Source: Leucobacter muris
GTDB taxonomy: Bacteria > Actinomycetota > Actinomycetes > Actinomycetales > Microbacteriaceae
DNA length: 64,000 nt
Reading direction: 5' to 3'
NCBI RefSeq assembly: GCF_004028235.1
Contig: NZ_CP035037.1
Span: forward strand, 2,542,001 to 2,606,000
Shown here: piece by piece, positions 56,545 to 64,000 of the stretch
How the letters are laid out: every line of letters begins with the position of its first letter
How positions within the stretch are numbered: the stretch's first letter is position 1
Translations under genes and position numbers: made by a program
Notes under the pieces: generated by a model
Seen by the model: the letters and a program-made list of their open reading frames with translations, nothing else
What the model was told of the DNA's origin: nothing
Database searches by the model: none

Positions 56545-57168
56545 CTACGGGAGGGGTGAAAGTTCTTGCCGACGAGTTCCGTCGTCGGTGTCGAGCGATG
56601 CGGGCCCGTGCGCCCCCGGAGGGCTCACGACCCAGAGCACCCGAGCGCTCTCCCCGCCCGCGTTGACCACGCGGTGCGGAGTCTCCGAGTGGAACGAGAG
56701 CGAGTCCCCGGAGTCGAGGAGGTGACGGTCCTCGCCCAGTTCGACGCCGACGCAGCCGCTGAGCACCACGATCATCTCTTCGTGGTGCCCGTGCGCGTAC
56801 TGCCCGTGACCGGTGGAGCCGCCGGCCTCGAACACGACCTCGAGCATTTCGAAACGGCTGAGGCCGCGCGAGCCGACGATGGATTTGATCGCCCGGTCGC
56901 CGAAGGGGAGGAGCGGTCGTTCGGCCGCGCGCACGACCGCGGAGTAGCCGTCGTTGCCGACGGCGCCGAAGACATCGTGGATGTTCATGCCGAGCGCGTC
57001 GGTGATGAGCCGGAGCGAACTGATGCTGGCCTGGGTGCGACCGCGCTCGAACTGGCTGAGGAAGCTCTGCGAGAGACCGGTGGCGGCGGACATCTGCTGC
57101 AACGTCATCGCGGCGCCGCGACGCATGCGCCGGAGCACCGGCCCGATGTCTTCATTGCTCACGTGCAT
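56545..57168 (-). CDS. XRE-family regulator with C-terminal cupin domain (second flanking regulator)
   Basis: A 207-residue regulator. The helix-turn-helix is LRRMRRGAAMTLQQMSAATGLSQSFLSQFERGRTQASISSLRLITDALG, followed by a cupin domain with HGQYAHGHHEEMIVVLSGCVGVELGEDRHLLDSGDSLSFHSETPHRV. The His-rich HGHHEE is a good metal/ligand site. It precedes the importer gene by 29 bases and is probably its autoregulated controller. A GTG at 57162 is an alternative start. A palindrome and ATTCAGT repeats lie upstream. Confidence 0.9.
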   Translation of the reverse strand: MHVSNEDIGPVLRRMRRGAAMTLQQMSAATGLSQSFLSQFERGRTQASISSLRLITDALGMNIHDVFGAVGNDGYSAVVRAAERPLLPFGDRAIKSIVGSRGLSRFEMLEVVFEAGGSTGHGQYAHGHHEEMIVVLSGCVGVELGEDRHLLDSGDSLSFHSETPHRVVNAGGESARVLWVVSPPGAHGPASLDTDDGTRRQELSPLP

Positions 57169-57204
57169 TGCCTCACTGCAGAAACTCGATCTCACGAACA
57201 CCAC

Positions 57205-57360
57205 GAGACTACATGACTGGTTAAGTTTTATACAGTGACGATTCAGTTATATCTCAAGAAAGATGGCGCATCCGCGAAATCATACGGATCACACGGCAGC
57301 CCTCACACAGAATCGCCGGGCGCATTGCAGATATACTGAATAATTATTCAGTCTCACTAT
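57205..57360. promoter_or_regulatory. AT-rich regulatory region of the catabolic island
   Basis: This stretch is far more AT-rich than anything near it. On the minus strand TTGAGA (57257-57252 region) and TGTATA/TATAAAA boxes, 17-19 bases apart, form a plausible promoter for the regulator gene. ATTCAGT recurs at 57241-57247 and within the palindrome at 57335-57352. The region from 57361 to 57653 is GC-rich with no convincing gene. Confidence 0.6.
57335..57352. repeat. Perfect 18-bp palindrome, candidate operator
   Basis: ACTGAATAATTATTCAGT is a perfect palindrome about 170 bases upstream of the XRE-cupin gene. XRE proteins bind such symmetric sites as dimers, so it may be the operator of this regulator. 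Confidence 0.7.
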
Positions 57361-57653
57361 CGCGCCGGTCCTCCCTCGCACAAGCGGCGGCGACCGGACC
57401 GCAGCGCACCCGACTCGCCGCGCTCCCGCTCCAGGCGGGGACAGCCGGATCGGGAGGTCGAGACGGCTCCGTCGGGCGGAGAACCTGTCGACTCCGATCC
57501 GGCGGGACCCGCGATCCCGGATCTTGCGTTGCGGGGCGAGAGCATCCGCGAGATCCAGCGCCTGCTCGGTCAGCCGCGATCCCGATGCCGCCGATGGCGC
57601 GGTGACCGGCGCGGCCGAGGAATACCGCCCGATCGTTCTCGGTTGAGAGGCGC

Positions 57654-58754
57654 ATGCCCCACACCACGCCCGCGCCGCGCTCCGCTCCGACCCCGCTGCG
57701 GGCGGTCGCCGGAGCCGACGCGCACCAGCTCATCCTCGGCCTCGACACCTTCGGCGATGTCACCCGCACCGCCGACGGCGCGCCCGTGCACCACGCGCAG
57801 GTGATCCGCGACGTGGTCGAGCAGGCCGCGCTCGCCGAACGCTCCGGGGTCGACGCGATCACCCTCGGCGAGCATCACCGGGACGACTTCGCGCTGAGCA
57901 GCCCCGAGATCGCGCTCGCCGCCATCGCCGGCCGCACCGAGCGCATCCTGCTCGGCACCGGGGTGACGGTGCTGTCGAGCGACGACCCGGTGCGGGTGTA
58001 CGAGCGGTTCGCGACGCTCGACGCCGTGAGCAGCGGCCGGGCCGAGGTGATCCTGGGCCGCGGCTCCTTCACGGAGTCGTTCCCGCTCTTCGGCTTCCGA
58101 CTCGAGGACCACGACGCGCTCTTCAGCGAGAAGCTCGACCTCTTCTCCCGGCTGCGCGGCGAGGGCGCGGTGACCTGGTCGGGCAGCCACCGCAGCCGGC
58201 TCGTGGAGCAGGAGGTCTTCCCGAAGACCGAGCAGCCCGACGGGGTGCGCGCGTGGATCGGCGTCGGCGGAAGCCCGCACTCCGTGCTGCGCACGGTGCA
58301 GGTGGGCATCCCCATGATGCTCGCGATCATCGGCGGGGATCCCTCGCGCTTCCTGCCGTTCGCGAATCTCTACCGGCAGGCCCAGGACGAGCTGGGCCGG
58401 GATGCGATGCCGCTCGGCGTGCACTCCCCCGGCCACATCGCCGAGACCGATGCCGAGGCCCGCGATCAGCTGTGGCCGCACTTCGAGGCGAATCGCAACC
58501 GCATCGGCGCCGAGCGGGGCTGGCCGCGCACGACGCGGGCGGAATTCGAGCGCGAGGCCGATGAGGGGTCGCTGTACGTCGGTTCGCCCGAGACCGTGGC
58601 GCAGCGCATCGCGCGCACGGTGCGACTGCTCGCCGCCGACCGATTCGACCTCAAGTACGCCAACGGCACCATGCCGCACGAGCTGCTGTGCGCGAGCATC
58701 GAACTCTACGGGCGCAAGGTGATCCCGCGGGTGCGGCAGCTGCTCGCGGACTGA
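57654..58754 (+). CDS. LLM-class flavin-dependent oxidoreductase
   Basis: The 366-residue product is a bacterial luciferase-like monooxygenase of a branch common in actinobacteria. Signatures are the early LGLDTFGD, AERSGVDAITLGEHHRDDFALSSPEIALAAIAGRTERILLGTGVTVLSSDDPVRVYERFATLDAVSSGRAEVILGRGSF, and the C-terminal ELLCASIELYGRKVIPRVR. The cofactor is FMN or F420. It converges on the C45 hydrolase gene. The start ATG is 57654. Confidence 0.9.
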   Translation: MPHTTPAPRSAPTPLRAVAGADAHQLILGLDTFGDVTRTADGAPVHHAQVIRDVVEQAALAERSGVDAITLGEHHRDDFALSSPEIALAAIAGRTERILLGTGVTVLSSDDPVRVYERFATLDAVSSGRAEVILGRGSFTESFPLFGFRLEDHDALFSEKLDLFSRLRGEGAVTWSGSHRSRLVEQEVFPKTEQPDGVRAWIGVGGSPHSVLRTVQVGIPMMLAIIGGDPSRFLPFANLYRQAQDELGRDAMPLGVHSPGHIAETDAEARDQLWPHFEANRNRIGAERGWPRTTRAEFEREADEGSLYVGSPETVAQRIARTVRLLAADRFDLKYANGTMPHELLCASIELYGRKVIPRVRQLLAD

Positions 58755-58850
58755 GCCGCGGGGCGTGATCTGCTCGCGGACCGCGGTGCAGGGTCTGCTC
58801 GCGGACCGCGGTGCAGGGTCTGCTCTCGGGCCGCGGGGCGGGACCGTCGC
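58739..58850. repeat. 25-bp tandem repeat overlapping the LLM stop region
   Basis: The unit TCTGCTCGCGGACCGCGGTG plus CAGGG occurs exactly at 58769-58793 and 58794-58818, and a degenerate third copy starts at 58819. A partial copy (CTGCTCGCGGACTGA) covers the stop codon of the LLM gene at 58752-58754. The array may have grown from the gene end. Confidence 0.75.
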
Positions 58851-58911
58851 GGCGCCGCCCCGATCTCTCGCGCGACCCGGCGCCCGCCCCGCCCCACCCA
58901 GCCACGCACAC

Positions 58912-58974
58912 GCACCGATCGACGTTCGAGCACCCCGTTTCGCGAGAAACAGGTGCTCGAACGTCGATCGGTGC
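58912..58974. repeat. Perfect 23-bp inverted repeat with structured loop
   Basis: The arms at 58912-58934 and 58952-58974 are perfect inverted copies. The arm core is CACCGATCGACGTTCGAGCA. The 17-base loop contains its own small stem GTTTC-GCGA-GAAAC (58937-58950). The element lies between convergent genes and lacks a T-run. It may be a terminator, or a mobile palindromic element. Confidence 0.9.
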
Positions 58975-59002
58975 CGAACCGCGGACGGCCCGCGCTCAGC
59001 GT

Positions 59003-60067
59003 CTACGCGACAAGCGTGCGCCACGCCCCGGTCTCGGCATCGGTGGGCATGCCGTCGAGGATGCGGATCGTGCGCGCGTCGGGGTCGGTGATGATCGTGG
59101 CGAGCGTCGCCCACCGCTCGCCGTACGTCTTCGACATGTCGGCGCGGCAGGTGAGGGGCGGCTCCCCCTCGCCGCTCAGCAGCACCCGCACCAGCTCGTC
59201 GGCAGCGGCCGGCGCGCCCTCGGCGAGCCGCTCGCGCACGAGCGCGAGCCGCTCCGAGGAGTCGGGCTCGTAGATCTCCGACTTCTGCTCGGCGAGCGGC
59301 GTGCCGTGCTGGAAGTGGTTGGTGCGCTGCACGGATCCGTCCACCTCCTCGATGGGGAAGACTCCGGCGGGGCTCATCTCGACCGAGACGGCGCGCTGCG
59401 CGTCGAGCATGGTGAACGCCGACGACGACGCGACGGGCGCCTCTCGGATCAGCTCGATCGCCTCGTCGACGGAGCGGCACTCCGAGAGCACCACGCTCGA
59501 GAGCAGATGCATGGGCACCCCGTCTGGGCCGTCGCCGCGATGGCCGAGGATGTTGAAGTGCAGGGCGAGGCCGGCCTCGTTGACGCCGATCTTCGAGAGG
59601 ATGCCCTGCTCGGTGAGCCCGGCGTAGCGCAGCCCGGGGCCGGTGACGGTGTGCGTGTGCCAGAAGGGGTCGAGCTCGATGTGCCAGTCCCAGGTCTGCA
59701 CACCGACGCGGTGCCCCCCGATCTGCGCGGTGAGCGTCGAGCACTCGCTCGAGCCGCGGCCGCCGAGGGCGATGATCTCGGTGCGGGCGTTGAGCGCGAC
59801 CACCTGCGCGAGCTCGATCCCGGCGCCCTCGGCGACGCCGGCGAGCTGCTCGACCAGCTGCGGGCGCCAGCCTTCGAGCGCCGCGATGACGCGCTCGACG
59901 CCCTCCCGCTCGTGCGCCTCGCTCACGCCGAGCACCCGGAACAGCTCGGCGTACTTCGCGTAGGCGGCCGGCAGCGTGGCCCGCAGCGCGGTGCCGCGGC
60001 TGAGCCCCAGCTCGCGCGGGGTGGCGCCCGAGACGTCGAGGTGGAGGCGTTCGGGTGTGGTCGTCAT
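59003..60067 (-). CDS. C45-family (penicillin acyltransferase-like) hydrolase
   Basis: The 354-residue product resembles acyl-CoA:6-aminopenicillanate acyltransferase (C45, Ntn fold). The nucleophile is Cys109 in GGRGSSECSTLTAQ, where self-cleavage before the Cys would make two subunits. The family segments GHRVGVQTWDWHIEL, GLTEQGILSKIGVNEAGLALHFNIL and LSECRSVDEAIELIREAPVASSSAFTMLDA follow. Bacterial members cleave or transfer acyl groups on small amides. It lies just downstream of the peptide transporter genes on the same strand, suggesting that imported N-acyl peptides or amides are its substrates. Confidence 0.88.
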   Translation of the reverse strand: MTTTPERLHLDVSGATPRELGLSRGTALRATLPAAYAKYAELFRVLGVSEAHEREGVERVIAALEGWRPQLVEQLAGVAEGAGIELAQVVALNARTEIIALGGRGSSECSTLTAQIGGHRVGVQTWDWHIELDPFWHTHTVTGPGLRYAGLTEQGILSKIGVNEAGLALHFNILGHRGDGPDGVPMHLLSSVVLSECRSVDEAIELIREAPVASSSAFTMLDAQRAVSVEMSPAGVFPIEEVDGSVQRTNHFQHGTPLAEQKSEIYEPDSSERLALVRERLAEGAPAAADELVRVLLSGEGEPPLTCRADMSKTYGERWATLATIITDPDARTIRILDGMPTDAETGAWRTLVA

Positions 60068-60216
60068 GGGGGTTCCTTCTGAGTGGGTGCGGAGTCGGGT
60101 GCTGCGGGTGCCGGCGAACCGGGATCGGGGCGTTCGAGCGCCCGGGGCCGGCGGCGGGGCCGGTCACCGTGCCGGCGGCGAGACCGGGTGCGGCCCCGCC
60201 GCCGCGGGGGGGGCGC

Positions 60217-61047
60217 TCAGCCCTCGCCGGCGAGCAGCGCCTCGCGCAGGCCGCGCCGGGGGCGCCAGCCCGGCCGGGGCGCCGAGGCGATGAGGAGACG
60301 CGTGTACGGCTGCTCGGGCGCGTCGAGCACGGCGCTCACGGTGCCGCGCTCGATGATGCGGCCCTTCCGCATCACCACCACGTCGTCGGCGATGTCGCGC
60401 ACCACCGAGAGGTCGTGGGTGATGAAGAGGTACGAGAGGCCGTGCTCGGCGCGCAGCCTCTTGAGCAGGTCGAGCACCTGGGCCTGCACCGACACGTCGA
60501 GGGCCGAGACGGCCTCGTCGAGCACGATGATCTGGGGCTCGGCCGCGAGGGCGCGGGCGATGGCGACGCGCTGCTTCTGGCCGCCGGAGAGCGCGGCCGG
60601 TTTCGCGTCGGCGTGCCGCTCGGTGAGCCCGACCTCGGTGAAGAGTTCGAGCACGCGCGCCCGGCGCCCGGCCTTGTCGAGGTCGGGGCGGTGCGCGCGC
60701 AGCATCTCGTCGATCGTGGCCGACACTGGCAGGGATCGGTTGAGCGAGCCCTGCGGATCCTGGAACACCATCTGCACGAGCTTCGCCCGCTCGCGCAGCG
60801 CCCGCCGCGCCGTGGTCGGCTTCACGTCGGTACCGGCGATGCGCACGGTGCCCGAGTCGGCCGACTCGAGCCCGACGATGACGCGTGCGAGCGTCGACTT
60901 GCCAGACCCCGACTCCCCGACGACCGCGAGGCAGGTGCCCGCGCGCAGCTCGCAGGAGACGTCGTCGAGCGCGGCGACGCTGGCCCTGCGGCCGAGATGG
61001 AACGTGCGCTTGAGGTGCTCGACCTCGATGATCGGCTGCTCGCTCAT
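60217..61047 (-). CDS. Peptide/nickel ABC transporter ATPase (DppF type)
   Basis: The 276-residue ATPase has Walker [19 protein letters not shown], the Q-loop in VQMVFQDPQGSLNRSLPV, signature LSGGQKQRVAIARAL, Walker [17 protein letters not shown] (Ala-Val in place of the usual Pro-Thr after Glu) and the switch His in LFITHDLSVV. The C-terminal oligopeptide-type extension (YTRLLIASAPRP) is present. The ATG overlaps the partner ATPase stop. A 149-base gap separates it from the C45 gene. Confidence 0.93.
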   Translation of the reverse strand: MSEQPIIEVEHLKRTFHLGRRASVAALDDVSCELRAGTCLAVVGESGSGKSTLARVIVGLESADSGTVRIAGTDVKPTTARRALRERAKLVQMVFQDPQGSLNRSLPVSATIDEMLRAHRPDLDKAGRRARVLELFTEVGLTERHADAKPAALSGGQKQRVAIARALAAEPQIIVLDEAVSALDVSVQAQVLDLLKRLRAEHGLSYLFITHDLSVVRDIADDVVVMRKGRIIERGTVSAVLDAPEQPYTRLLIASAPRPGWRPRRGLREALLAGEG

Positions 61048-61922
61048 GCGCCTGCCTCCTCGTCGTTCGCGTCCCCGGAGCCCGGGCGGCCCGCAGCGCC
61101 CGCGGCGTGCGCGCCCTCCTCCTGCGCGGGGTGCCCCGCGGGGTAGAGCATGGGCCGGGCGGCCATGAGCGCCCGGGTGTACTCGGTCTCGGGGTGATCC
61201 CGGATCTGCTCGGGTGTGCCGATCTCGAGGATCTCGCCGTCCTTCATCACGGCCAGCCGATCGCACACCGCGGCGGCGAGGTCGAGGTCGTGGGTGACGA
61301 AGATCATCGAGAGGCCGTGCTCGCGCCGCATCTCGTCGAGGATCGCGACGACCTCGGCCTGGGTGGTGACGTCGAGCGCGGTGGTCGGCTCGTCGGCGAG
61401 CAGCAGCTTCGGGCTGCCCGAGATCGCGCCCGCGATCACCACGCGCTGCAGCATGCCGCCGGAGAGCTGGTGCGGGTAGGAGCGCAGCACGCGTTCGGTG
61501 TCGGTGATGCCGACCTGGTGCAGCAGTTCCGCGGCCTTCGCCTCGGCGTCGGCCCGGCTCATGGTGCGGGCGTCGCTCATGCCCTCGACGAGGAAGCGGC
61601 TGACCGGCAGCACGGGGTTGAGCGCGCCGTGCGGGTTCTGGGCGATGAGCGCGAGATCGTTCGCGCGGATCCGCCGCAGCTGCTCGCCGCTCGAGGCGAG
61701 CAGATCGGTGCCGTCGAGCTCGATCCGGCCGTCGACGCGCGCGCCGGAGGGTTCGATGCCGAGGATGCACTTCAGCGTCATCGACTTGCCCGATCCCGAC
61801 TCGCCGACGAGGCCGAGGGCCTCGCCCTGCGCGAGCGCGAACGAGTTGCCGTGCAGGATCTCGGTCTCGGCCCCGGTCTCGGGGTCGGACACCGTGAGCA
61901 CGAGGTTCTCGATGTTCAGCAT
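61044..61922 (-). CDS. Peptide/nickel ABC transporter ATPase (DppD type)
   Basis: The 292-residue ATPase has Walker [19 protein letters not shown], signature LSGGMLQRVVIAGAI (Met in place of the usual Gln), Walker [17 protein letters not shown] and FVTHDLDLAAAV. The C-terminus includes TEYTRALMAARPML and a Gly/Ala-rich tail. Start and stop overlap both neighbouring genes. Confidence 0.93.
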   Translation of the reverse strand: MLNIENLVLTVSDPETGAETEILHGNSFALAQGEALGLVGESGSGKSMTLKCILGIEPSGARVDGRIELDGTDLLASSGEQLRRIRANDLALIAQNPHGALNPVLPVSRFLVEGMSDARTMSRADAEAKAAELLHQVGITDTERVLRSYPHQLSGGMLQRVVIAGAISGSPKLLLADEPTTALDVTTQAEVVAILDEMRREHGLSMIFVTHDLDLAAAVCDRLAVMKDGEILEIGTPEQIRDHPETEYTRALMAARPMLYPAGHPAQEEGAHAAGAAGRPGSGDANDEEAGA

Positions 61923-62857
61923 CAGCGGGTCCTCCCTGCCGCCCGGCGACCGCCGAGCTGTTCGCCGACGTAGCCGAATGCGGCCACGGTGATCACGATG
62001 GCGAGACCCGCGAAGATGCTCTGCTCCCAGTAGCCCTGCTGCAGCGATGCCTGGCCGTTCGAGACCATGAGTCCCCAGTCGGCCGTCGGCGGCTGCACGC
62101 CGAGCCCGAGGAACGACAGCGCCGCCAGCTCGATCATCGCGTAGCCGAAGTTGATCGTCATACCGGTGAGGATCTGGGTGCGCACGTTCGGCAGGATGTG
62201 CCGCGCCGTGATGATGAAGCCCGAGATGCCCTGCAGCTGCGCGGAGGAGACGTAGGGCAGGTTGCGCTCCCGCAGGGCGACCGAGCGGATGACGCGCGCC
62301 GAGTAGGGCGTGAAGCCGATCGCCAGCGCGATCGAGGCGGTGAGCAGCGAGGGGCCGAAGATGGCGACCGCGAGGATCGCGAGCAGCATGTTGGGGAACG
62401 CGAAGAGGATGTCGAGGATCCGGCTGATGAACGCGTCGACCCGGCCGCCGAACCAGACGGCGGTGAGCGCGAGCACCGTGGCCAGCACGGCGGTGATCAC
62501 GATCACGAGCAGCGGCCCGATGAGGCTCGTGCGGGCGCCCCAGATGATGCGCGAGAGGATGTCGCGCCCCGACTGGTCGGTGCCCATGAGGTGCGCGAGG
62601 CTCCAGGCCTCGTGGCGCGCGGTGACGCTGCCCTCGTACGGGTCGTAGGGGGCGATGACGGGTGCGAGCGCCGCCATCAGCACGACGACCAGGATCACGC
62701 CGAGGCAGACGATGCCGATGGGGCCGAGCCGCTTCGCGACGACGCGCCAGCCCGTGACCGGCACGTCGCCCCGTTGCTTGCGCAGCAGCTGCACCGCGAC
62801 GGTGTCCTGCGACGTGGTGTTGGTGGACGGTTTGCGCGTGAACTTCTGCTGCGTCAT
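61922..62857 (-). CDS. Peptide/nickel ABC transporter permease (DppC type)
   Basis: The 311-residue permease has a 35-residue cytoplasmic start and six helices. Typical segments are HLMGTDQSGRDILSRIIWGARTSLIGPLL and the coupling loop SAQLQGISGFIITARHILPNVRTQILTGMTINFGYAMIELAALSFLGLGVQPPTADWG. It overlaps both neighbours by 1-4 bases. Confidence 0.94.
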   Translation of the reverse strand: MTQQKFTRKPSTNTTSQDTVAVQLLRKQRGDVPVTGWRVVAKRLGPIGIVCLGVILVVVLMAALAPVIAPYDPYEGSVTARHEAWSLAHLMGTDQSGRDILSRIIWGARTSLIGPLLVIVITAVLATVLALTAVWFGGRVDAFISRILDILFAFPNMLLAILAVAIFGPSLLTASIALAIGFTPYSARVIRSVALRERNLPYVSSAQLQGISGFIITARHILPNVRTQILTGMTINFGYAMIELAALSFLGLGVQPPTADWGLMVSNGQASLQQGYWEQSIFAGLAIVITVAAFGYVGEQLGGRRAAGRTR

Positions 62858-63801
62858 CGTGCCGCTCCCTTGCTCAGCCGGACCCGGGGGTCGATCACCG
62901 CGTAGAGCAGGTCGACGATGAGGTTGATGAGGCCGAAGGCCAGCACCATGATGAGCGCGATCGCCTGCACCACCGCGAAGTCCTTCTTCTGCACCGAGTT
63001 GACGAGCAGCGAGCCGATGCCGTCGAGGGTGAAGGCGTACTCGATGACGAAGGCGCTCGCGAGCAGGCCCGCGATCTGGGTGCCGAGCACCGTCGAGACG
63101 GGCAGCATGGAGTTGCGGATCGTATGTCGCCAGAGTACGAACTGCTTCGGCACGCCCCGGGCGATGGCCATGATGACGTGCTCGGATCCCTGCTCCTCTC
63201 GCACGGCGGTGCGCGTGATGCGCGCCACGACGGAGATGCCGGGGAAGGCGAGCGCGAGCGCGGGGAGGGTGAGGTGCCAGAGCCTGTCGGCGAAGCCCTC
63301 GCCGGACCCCGACACCGGGAACCAGCCGAGGTTCGAACCGAAGATCGCCATCAGGATGAGCGCGGCGAAGAAGGTGGGAACCGCGAAGCCGAGGTTCGAG
63401 CCGAAGACCACGAGCTTCTCGAAGACGCCCGAGCGGGTGGCGGCGAGCACCCCGAGGCCCACTCCGAAGACGATGATGAGGATCGCGGCGAAGGCCGCGA
63501 GGAACAGCGTGGTCGGCTGGCGCGACATGACGAGGGTCGACACGTCCTGCTGGGTGAGCAGGGAGCGGCCGAGGTCGCCCTGCACCACCTCGACGAGCCA
63601 GTGCCAGTAGCGCAGCAGGAAGGGATCGTCCAGACCGTACTGGGCGCGGATCGTGGCGAGCACCTCGGGGCTCACCGTGCGGCCCTGCACCAGGAACTGC
63701 TCCGGGCTGCCCGGAGCGAGGTACATGCCGGCGAACACGATGAAGCTGGACACGACGAGCACCGCGATGAGCGCTCCGATCCGTTTCAGCACGTAGATCA
63801 T
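62854..63801 (-). CDS. Peptide/nickel ABC transporter permease (DppB type)
   Basis: The 315-residue permease has the family start MYLAPGSPEQFLVQGRTVSPEVLATIRAQYGLDDPFLLRYWHWL. It also has the loop MAIARGVPKQFVLWRHTIRNSMLPVSTVLGTQIAGLLASAFVIEYAFTLDGIGSLLVNSV and the end VIDPRVRLSKG. It is the first permease gene after the binding protein gene, 29 bases downstream of its stop. Confidence 0.94.
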   Translation of the reverse strand: MIYVLKRIGALIAVLVVSSFIVFAGMYLAPGSPEQFLVQGRTVSPEVLATIRAQYGLDDPFLLRYWHWLVEVVQGDLGRSLLTQQDVSTLVMSRQPTTLFLAAFAAILIIVFGVGLGVLAATRSGVFEKLVVFGSNLGFAVPTFFAALILMAIFGSNLGWFPVSGSGEGFADRLWHLTLPALALAFPGISVVARITRTAVREEQGSEHVIMAIARGVPKQFVLWRHTIRNSMLPVSTVLGTQIAGLLASAFVIEYAFTLDGIGSLLVNSVQKKDFAVVQAIALIMVLAFGLINLIVDLLYAVIDPRVRLSKGAAR

Positions 63802-63830
63802 GGACGATCCCTTCCTGCCGGAGTCACCGA

Positions 63831-64000
63831 CTACTCGGCGGAGCCGAGGTCAGCGGCCCACGGGTAGTAGAGGTACACGAACGAGGCGGGGGCGCCGGTG
63901 ATGCTGTCGTCCATGTACATGCGCACCGCGAGATCGGTGACGGGCACCCACGGCTGCTGATCCATGATCAGCGCCTCGGCCTCGACCGTGAGCTCGGCGC
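63831..64000 (-). CDS. Peptide-type ABC transporter substrate-binding protein, C-terminal end
   Basis: Only the last 56 or so residues are in the window. They read VEAEALIMDQQPWVPVTDLAVRMYMDDSITGAPASFVYLYYPWAADLGSAE before the stop. The segment ALIMDQQPWVPV is the usual end of family 5 receptors (a buried hydrophobic strand near the C-terminus). Position at the head of a dpp-type operon supports the assignment. The start and signal peptide lie outside. Confidence 0.85.
   Translation of the reverse strand, partial: AELTVEAEALIMDQQPWVPVTDLAVRMYMDDSITGAPASFVYLYYPWAADLGSAE

Noticed and set aside
57529..57620. Peptide RGESIREIQRLLGQ resembling a helix-turn-helix, possibly a decayed regulator or transposase
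   Set aside because: The similarity covers only about 14 residues, and the flanking sequence is low-complexity Arg/Pro without a family match.
57570..60167. An 865-codon minus-strand open frame spanning the LLM and C45 genes
   Set aside because: It crosses two real genes in a wrong frame or strand and has no recognisable domain.

Overview
The window is high-GC bacterial chromosome. Gene content and order point to an actinobacterium, most likely Microbacteriaceae and possibly close to Leucobacter. Supporting signs are an actinobacterial Tad locus with a DUF4244 pilin-like protein, a PASTA-type class A penicillin-binding protein, LAxTG-type surface anchoring, a PhoP-like orphan response regulator, frequent GTG starts and stop/start overlaps (ATGA, GTGA). 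No rRNA, tRNA, CRISPR array or replication origin was seen. Most genes lie on the minus strand. The window opens inside topA and closes inside a peptide-binding protein gene.

Layout. 1-551 is the 5' part of topA. 755-4433 is a very compact Tad/Flp locus (ATPase, fused TadB-TadC, DUF4244 protein, TadE, and a TadF-like segment fused to an M23 peptidase). 4656-6634 is acs with a one-base frameshift. 6818-11223 holds RidA, a 55-residue DUF4177-like protein, a class A PBP and a metallophosphoesterase. 11381-15297 holds asd-lysC, a membrane protein, a Cys-rich zinc protein and recR. 15339-21684 holds dnaX, ackA and pta. 21863-26158 holds a phytoene-desaturase-like oxidoreductase, the SRP RNA and a cell-wall-anchored subtilase-like protein.

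26391-31568 encodes a heterodimeric ABC exporter. One half is cut by a complete IS256-family element (29716-31100) with 8-bp target duplications. Then come an LAxTG surface protein with a duplicated unknown module (31823-33541), rplL and rplJ with a leader/attenuator, a PhoP-like regulator, an orphan YqaJ-type nuclease, and a PH-flotillin-NfeD membrane module (36803-39727). 39741-45082 is a peptide/nickel ABC transporter in which one permease and both ATPases are a single polypeptide, apparently frameshifted at its very end. An amidohydrolase and a DUF2568 protein follow.

47420-57168 looks like a catabolic island. It contains a complete polyamine-type ABC importer, an FAD monooxygenase, a YtcJ-type amidohydrolase and a TPP-dependent enzyme, flanked on each side by an XRE-cupin regulator. 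An AT-rich upstream region carries a perfect 18-bp palindrome. The last part (57654-64000) has an LLM flavin oxidoreductase, a C45 (penicillin acyltransferase-like) hydrolase and a second peptide ABC transporter. A perfect 23-bp inverted repeat separates the two convergent enzyme genes.

The best leads for new biology are the compressed Tad locus with a fused peptidoglycan hydrolase, the catabolic island with its two sensor-regulators, the permease-ATPase-ATPase fusion, the duplicated surface module, and the hairpins at 21744-21807 and 58912-58974. All functional assignments are by recognition of motifs and family resemblance, without database searches.
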